DNA of 37,571 nucleotides from Kiritimatiellia bacterium (GTDB lineage Bacteria > Verrucomicrobiota > Kiritimatiellia > RFP12 > UBA1067): assembly GCA_024405395.1 (NCBI GenBank), contig JAKSOW010000018.1:1-37571 (forward strand), given 5' to 3'. The notes under the pieces were generated by a model that made no database searches, had not been told where the DNA came from, and was given only the letters and a program-made list of their open reading frames with translations. Of the stretch, positions 35,249 through 37,571 are shown piece by piece. Position numbers and translations under genes: made by a program. Every line of letters begins with the position of its first letter. The stretch's first letter is position 1.

Positions 35249-35277
35249 ATTTTAGAATATTCGGTGGGTACAGTCAA
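35249..35277 (-). promoter_or_regulatory. Promoter of the mreB operon (leaderless)
   Basis: On the minus strand: TTGACT (35277-35272), exactly 17 bases, TAAAAT (35254-35249), then 6 bases to ATG 35242. This is the best sigma-70 match in the window. The -35 overlaps the stop codon of the upstream methyltransferase gene. Confidence 0.75.
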
Positions 35278-36425
35278 TGCCGAATTGACGAAAACACAAA
35301 ATAGCCACGGCGTTTGATCACCTCCACCTCGCCGAAAATGCGGGTCTGCAGCTCCTTCAGCCCGGACTCGCTCTTGGCCACCGTGAGGCAGCGGCCGCCA
35401 GGCTTGAGCGTGCGGAAAGCCGTCGAAACAAAGGTCTCGGCGATTCGCCAGTCGCCGAAGTAGGGTGGGTTGCCGAGAAAGAGGTCGAAGGCCGGCGGTT
35501 CGCTGGCGGGCAGCCCATCGTCTGCCAGCACCAGGCGTGCATCCGCAAAACCCAGTCGGTCGGCATTCACGCGCGCGGTCGCGAGCGCGCGTGCGTGACT
35601 ATCAAGGAGCGTGAGCTGGATTTTGGAGTCTGTTGGACACAGGGAACGTAACCGGTCTGCCACCAGCAGGCCCACGAAACCGCAGCCGCACCCCATGTCC
35701 AGGATGTCGAAAGCGCCGCCGAACGCCTTGCCGGCCGCCGTCAATTCGGCGCAGGCCACCTCAGCGAGGGCTTGTCCACCCGGATCGGCCCGCCGATGGC
35801 AGAAGCAGCCCGGAAGGGACTGGAATGTGCGCATTTCGCCGTTGGGCACGCTGGCTGTCCAGTCGGCGGCAAAGCTGCGCCGTGCCGCGGCGGCGTCCTT
35901 TTCGCCCTTAACAGCCCGAAAGAGCGCCACTTGTGGGACGCCCTTGACGCATTTGACGCCGCCCAGGGCCTTTTTATCGGGCAGAGGCAGTACATGCACA
36001 CGGGCAAAGACACGTTTCATGGTCTTGAGCGCATCGTCGGGGGTGCCCTCGAACGCCGCGATGAGCTCGCCGCCCACGGCCAATTGGCTGCGGATGTCCT
36101 CCAGCTGGTCCAGGACAAGTTCGGCCGGCATGGAGGTGGGCGTGGTCATGAAATAGGCGCGGGAGTAGGGGCCCTCGGGGATTTCGGCCGTGCAGTGGAC
36201 AATGGCCGAAGGATCGACGCCGGCTTCCGTCAGCCGGTCCCGCATGGCACGCGCGTGGTGACAATCGAATACGTGGGCACAAACGTTCGCCCCGGCCTGC
36301 ACCAGGGACAGTACGATGTGCCCCGAACGGTTGCCTGCAACCAGGGTTTTGACGCCCGTATGTGTCGGTTCGCCCGCGCGTGCCGCGAGAAGGAGCTCTT
36401 CGGCCGTTGTTGTTTCAGATTTCAT
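35274..36425 (-). CDS. RsmC/RlmG-like class I methyltransferase
   Basis: Start ATG 36425 (MKSETTTAEELL) is preferred over 36455 because the TATAAT box lies inside the longer frame. The 383 residues make a two-domain protein: an N-terminal degenerate methyltransferase-like half (LVAGNRSGHIVLSLVQAGAN) and a C-terminal MTS domain with the SAM loop DILDMGCGCGFVGLL near 234, an acidic LLDSHARAL, and the catalytic LGNPPYFGDW near 317, the NPP[YF] motif of guanine-N2 or adenine-N6 methyltransferases. This layout is that of RsmC (16S G1207) and RlmG (23S), so rRNA methylation is likely, but the target is not certain. Its stop overlaps the mreB -35 box, so read-through into the mre operon is possible. 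Confidence 0.82.
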   Translation of the reverse strand: MKSETTTAEELLLAARAGEPTHTGVKTLVAGNRSGHIVLSLVQAGANVCAHVFDCHHARAMRDRLTEAGVDPSAIVHCTAEIPEGPYSRAYFMTTPTSMPAELVLDQLEDIRSQLAVGGELIAAFEGTPDDALKTMKRVFARVHVLPLPDKKALGGVKCVKGVPQVALFRAVKGEKDAAAARRSFAADWTASVPNGEMRTFQSLPGCFCHRRADPGGQALAEVACAELTAAGKAFGGAFDILDMGCGCGFVGLLVADRLRSLCPTDSKIQLTLLDSHARALATARVNADRLGFADARLVLADDGLPASEPPAFDLFLGNPPYFGDWRIAETFVSTAFRTLKPGGRCLTVAKSESGLKELQTRIFGEVEVIKRRGYFVFSSIRH

Positions 36426-36432
36426 TGGCGCT

Positions 36433-36438
36433 ATTATA
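36433..36438 (-). promoter_or_regulatory. -10 box of the methyltransferase gene (leaderless)
   Basis: TATAAT on the minus strand, followed by 7 bases and ATG 36425. No good -35 at the right distance (TTGGCG is 19 bases away). There is no Shine-Dalgarno. Confidence 0.6.
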
Positions 36439-36547
36439 GCACATTTTGTTGTCATTTCGCCAAAAAGTGAGATGTCACTTGCTGCTTGCCGAAATGAGAG
36501 GACAAAGAGAATGCAAATGCGTATCGGGGCATCCGACCTGCGTTCTT

Positions 36548-36558
36548 TGTGGTATAAT
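36548..36558 (+). promoter_or_regulatory. Extended -10 promoter of the altronate dehydratase gene
   Basis: TGTGGTATAAT, identical to the site ahead of the first GYF_2 gene (20590-20600). The ATG at 36569 follows after 10 bases, leaving a leader of perhaps 2-4 nt and no Shine-Dalgarno. Confidence 0.65.
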
Positions 36559-36568
36559 ATGCGCTGCC

Positions 36569-37571
36569 ATGATTATAAATCCACTCGACAACGTGGAGGT
36601 CCGCGAGGACGGACACAAATATGCCTTGCGCGCGATCGCGGCGGGCGAAAACGTCATCAAGTACGGCATGCCCATCGGCCATGCGACTAAGACTATCGCG
36701 GCGGGCGAGCATGTGCATGTCCACAACGTGAAGACGAATCTCGGGGATGTGCTCGAGTATGTGTATGATCCGTCGTTTACCGAAGTCGTGCGCGTCGCGT
36801 CGCCGACTATCCGCGCCTACCGCCATCCCGATGGGCGTGTCGGCATCCGTAACGACCTCTGGGTCGTGCCGCTGGTTGGCTGCGTGAACCGTCTGGCTGA
36901 ACGCCTCGCACAGAGCTGTGGCGGCCTTTCGCTGCAGCATCCCTACGGCTGTTCGCAGATGGGGCGCGACCACGAGACGACGGCGAACCTGCTGGCGGCG
37001 CTCTGTCGTCATCCGAACGCGGGGGGTGTGCTGGTCGTTGCGCTCGGCTGCGAGAACAATACGCTTGAGAGTTTCCAGGCGCGCCTTGGCGATGTTTCGG
37101 GGCTCAACATCCGCTTCATGAAGGCACAAGATCCGGGCGACGAATTTGAACGAGGCAAGGCGCTGCTCGTCGAACTTGATGCGGCGCGCCCGAAGACGCG
37201 CGTCGAGGTAGCGGTTTCCGAGCTGACGGTCGGCCTCAAGTGTGGCGGATCGGACGGCTTTTCGGGCTTGACGGCGAATCCGCTGGTCGGGCGTTTCTCC
37301 GACTGGCTGGTCGCGCGTGGCGGGTCGACTGTCCTCACCGAGGTGCCGGAGATGTTCGGTGCGGAGACGCTCCTCATGAAGCGCTGCCGCACGCGCAACA
37401 TCTTTGACAAGTGCGTGAAGATGATCAACGACTTCAAGGACTACTACGTTTCGCACAACCAGGTCTGCTACGAGAATCCCTCGCCTGGAAACAAGGCGGG
37501 AGGGATTACGACGCTGGAGGACAAGTCGCTCGGCTGCGTGCAGAAGGGCGGTTCGGCACCGGTCGAGGACG
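36569..37571 (+). CDS. uxaA: Altronate dehydratase (UxaA family), 3' partial
   Basis: The frame opens at ATG 36569 (MIINPLDNVEVREDGHKYAL) and is still open at the window end, giving 334 residues of an expected 490 or so. The N-terminal SAF domain (NVIKYGMPIGHATKTIAAGE, residues about 29-90) is followed by the main dehydratase domain: YRHPDGRVGIRN, VPLVGCVN, HPYGCSQMGRDHETT, VALGCENNT, LKCGGSDGFSG, then NKAGGITTLEDKSLGCVQKG. These are hallmark motifs of UxaA, which removes water from D-altronate to give 2-keto-3-deoxygluconate in galacturonate breakdown. A galactarate dehydratase-type substrate is the alternative. It suggests pectin or uronic-acid use. It is divergent from the methyltransferase. 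Confidence 0.92.
   Translation, partial: MIINPLDNVEVREDGHKYALRAIAAGENVIKYGMPIGHATKTIAAGEHVHVHNVKTNLGDVLEYVYDPSFTEVVRVASPTIRAYRHPDGRVGIRNDLWVVPLVGCVNRLAERLAQSCGGLSLQHPYGCSQMGRDHETTANLLAALCRHPNAGGVLVVALGCENNTLESFQARLGDVSGLNIRFMKAQDPGDEFERGKALLVELDAARPKTRVEVAVSELTVGLKCGGSDGFSGLTANPLVGRFSDWLVARGGSTVLTEVPEMFGAETLLMKRCRTRNIFDKCVKMINDFKDYYVSHNQVCYENPSPGNKAGGITTLEDKSLGCVQKGGSAPVED

Overview
The window looks like chromosome of a high-GC, Gram-negative (diderm) bacterium. An LptD-like outer-membrane barrel, an mreBCD/PBP2/RodA cell-shape cluster, a type III glutamine synthetase, a Bacteroides-style PurF and secreted BspA-type leucine-rich-repeat proteins together suggest a gut-associated member of the PVC/Kiritimatiellota-Lentisphaerota group. 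That placement is inference from gene content; no rRNA or marker gene here proves it. I saw no tRNA, rRNA, CRISPR array, prophage or complete transposon.

Layout. 1-3041: two tandem BspA-like surface-protein genes (the first cut by the window edge), each followed by a copy of a 186-bp long-inverted-repeat element; the 3' ends and flanks are a duplication with a constant 1501-bp offset. 3042-14136: a nitrogen-assimilation block. gltBD (minus) faces a helix-turn-helix/aldolase fusion gene, then glnN (type III glutamine synthetase) and purF (plus). Almost identical -24/-12 (sigma-54) promoters precede gltB and glnN, so the two arms of the GS-GOGAT cycle appear co-regulated, and purF uses glutamine. 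14181-17764: an M24 (creatinase/prolidase-fold) protein with altered metal ligands and the Tex RNA-binding protein. 17648-20542: a secreted lysozyme-like protein (minus, its tail overlapping tex) and a Tat-exported metallophosphoesterase. 20590-24750: two adjacent coiled-coil proteins, each with a tandem GYF_2 (DUF4339) N-terminus, one carrying alveolin-like VPVEKIVEK repeats, followed by a Nudix hydrolase and a GT2 glycosyltransferase. 24747-35248 (minus): a long envelope operon mreB-mreC-mreD-mrdA-rodA-rng-lptD-aminotransferase-like, with many stop/start overlaps. 35274-36425: an RsmC-like methyltransferase (minus), divergent from a UxaA-type altronate dehydratase cut by the right edge.

Several genes (lysozyme-like, first GYF_2 gene, mreB, methyltransferase) have a good -10 box only 6-7 nt before the ATG and no Shine-Dalgarno, which points to leaderless transcripts, while genes such as glnN, purF, gltB and gltD have normal Shine-Dalgarno sequences.

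The best candidates for undescribed biology are the GYF_2 coiled-coil gene pair with cytoskeleton-like repeats, the HTH-aldolase fusion with an internal strong ribosome binding site inside a sigma-54 nitrogen regulon, an aminotransferase-fold protein lacking its PLP lysine at the end of the cell-shape operon, and the 186-bp inverted-repeat element.
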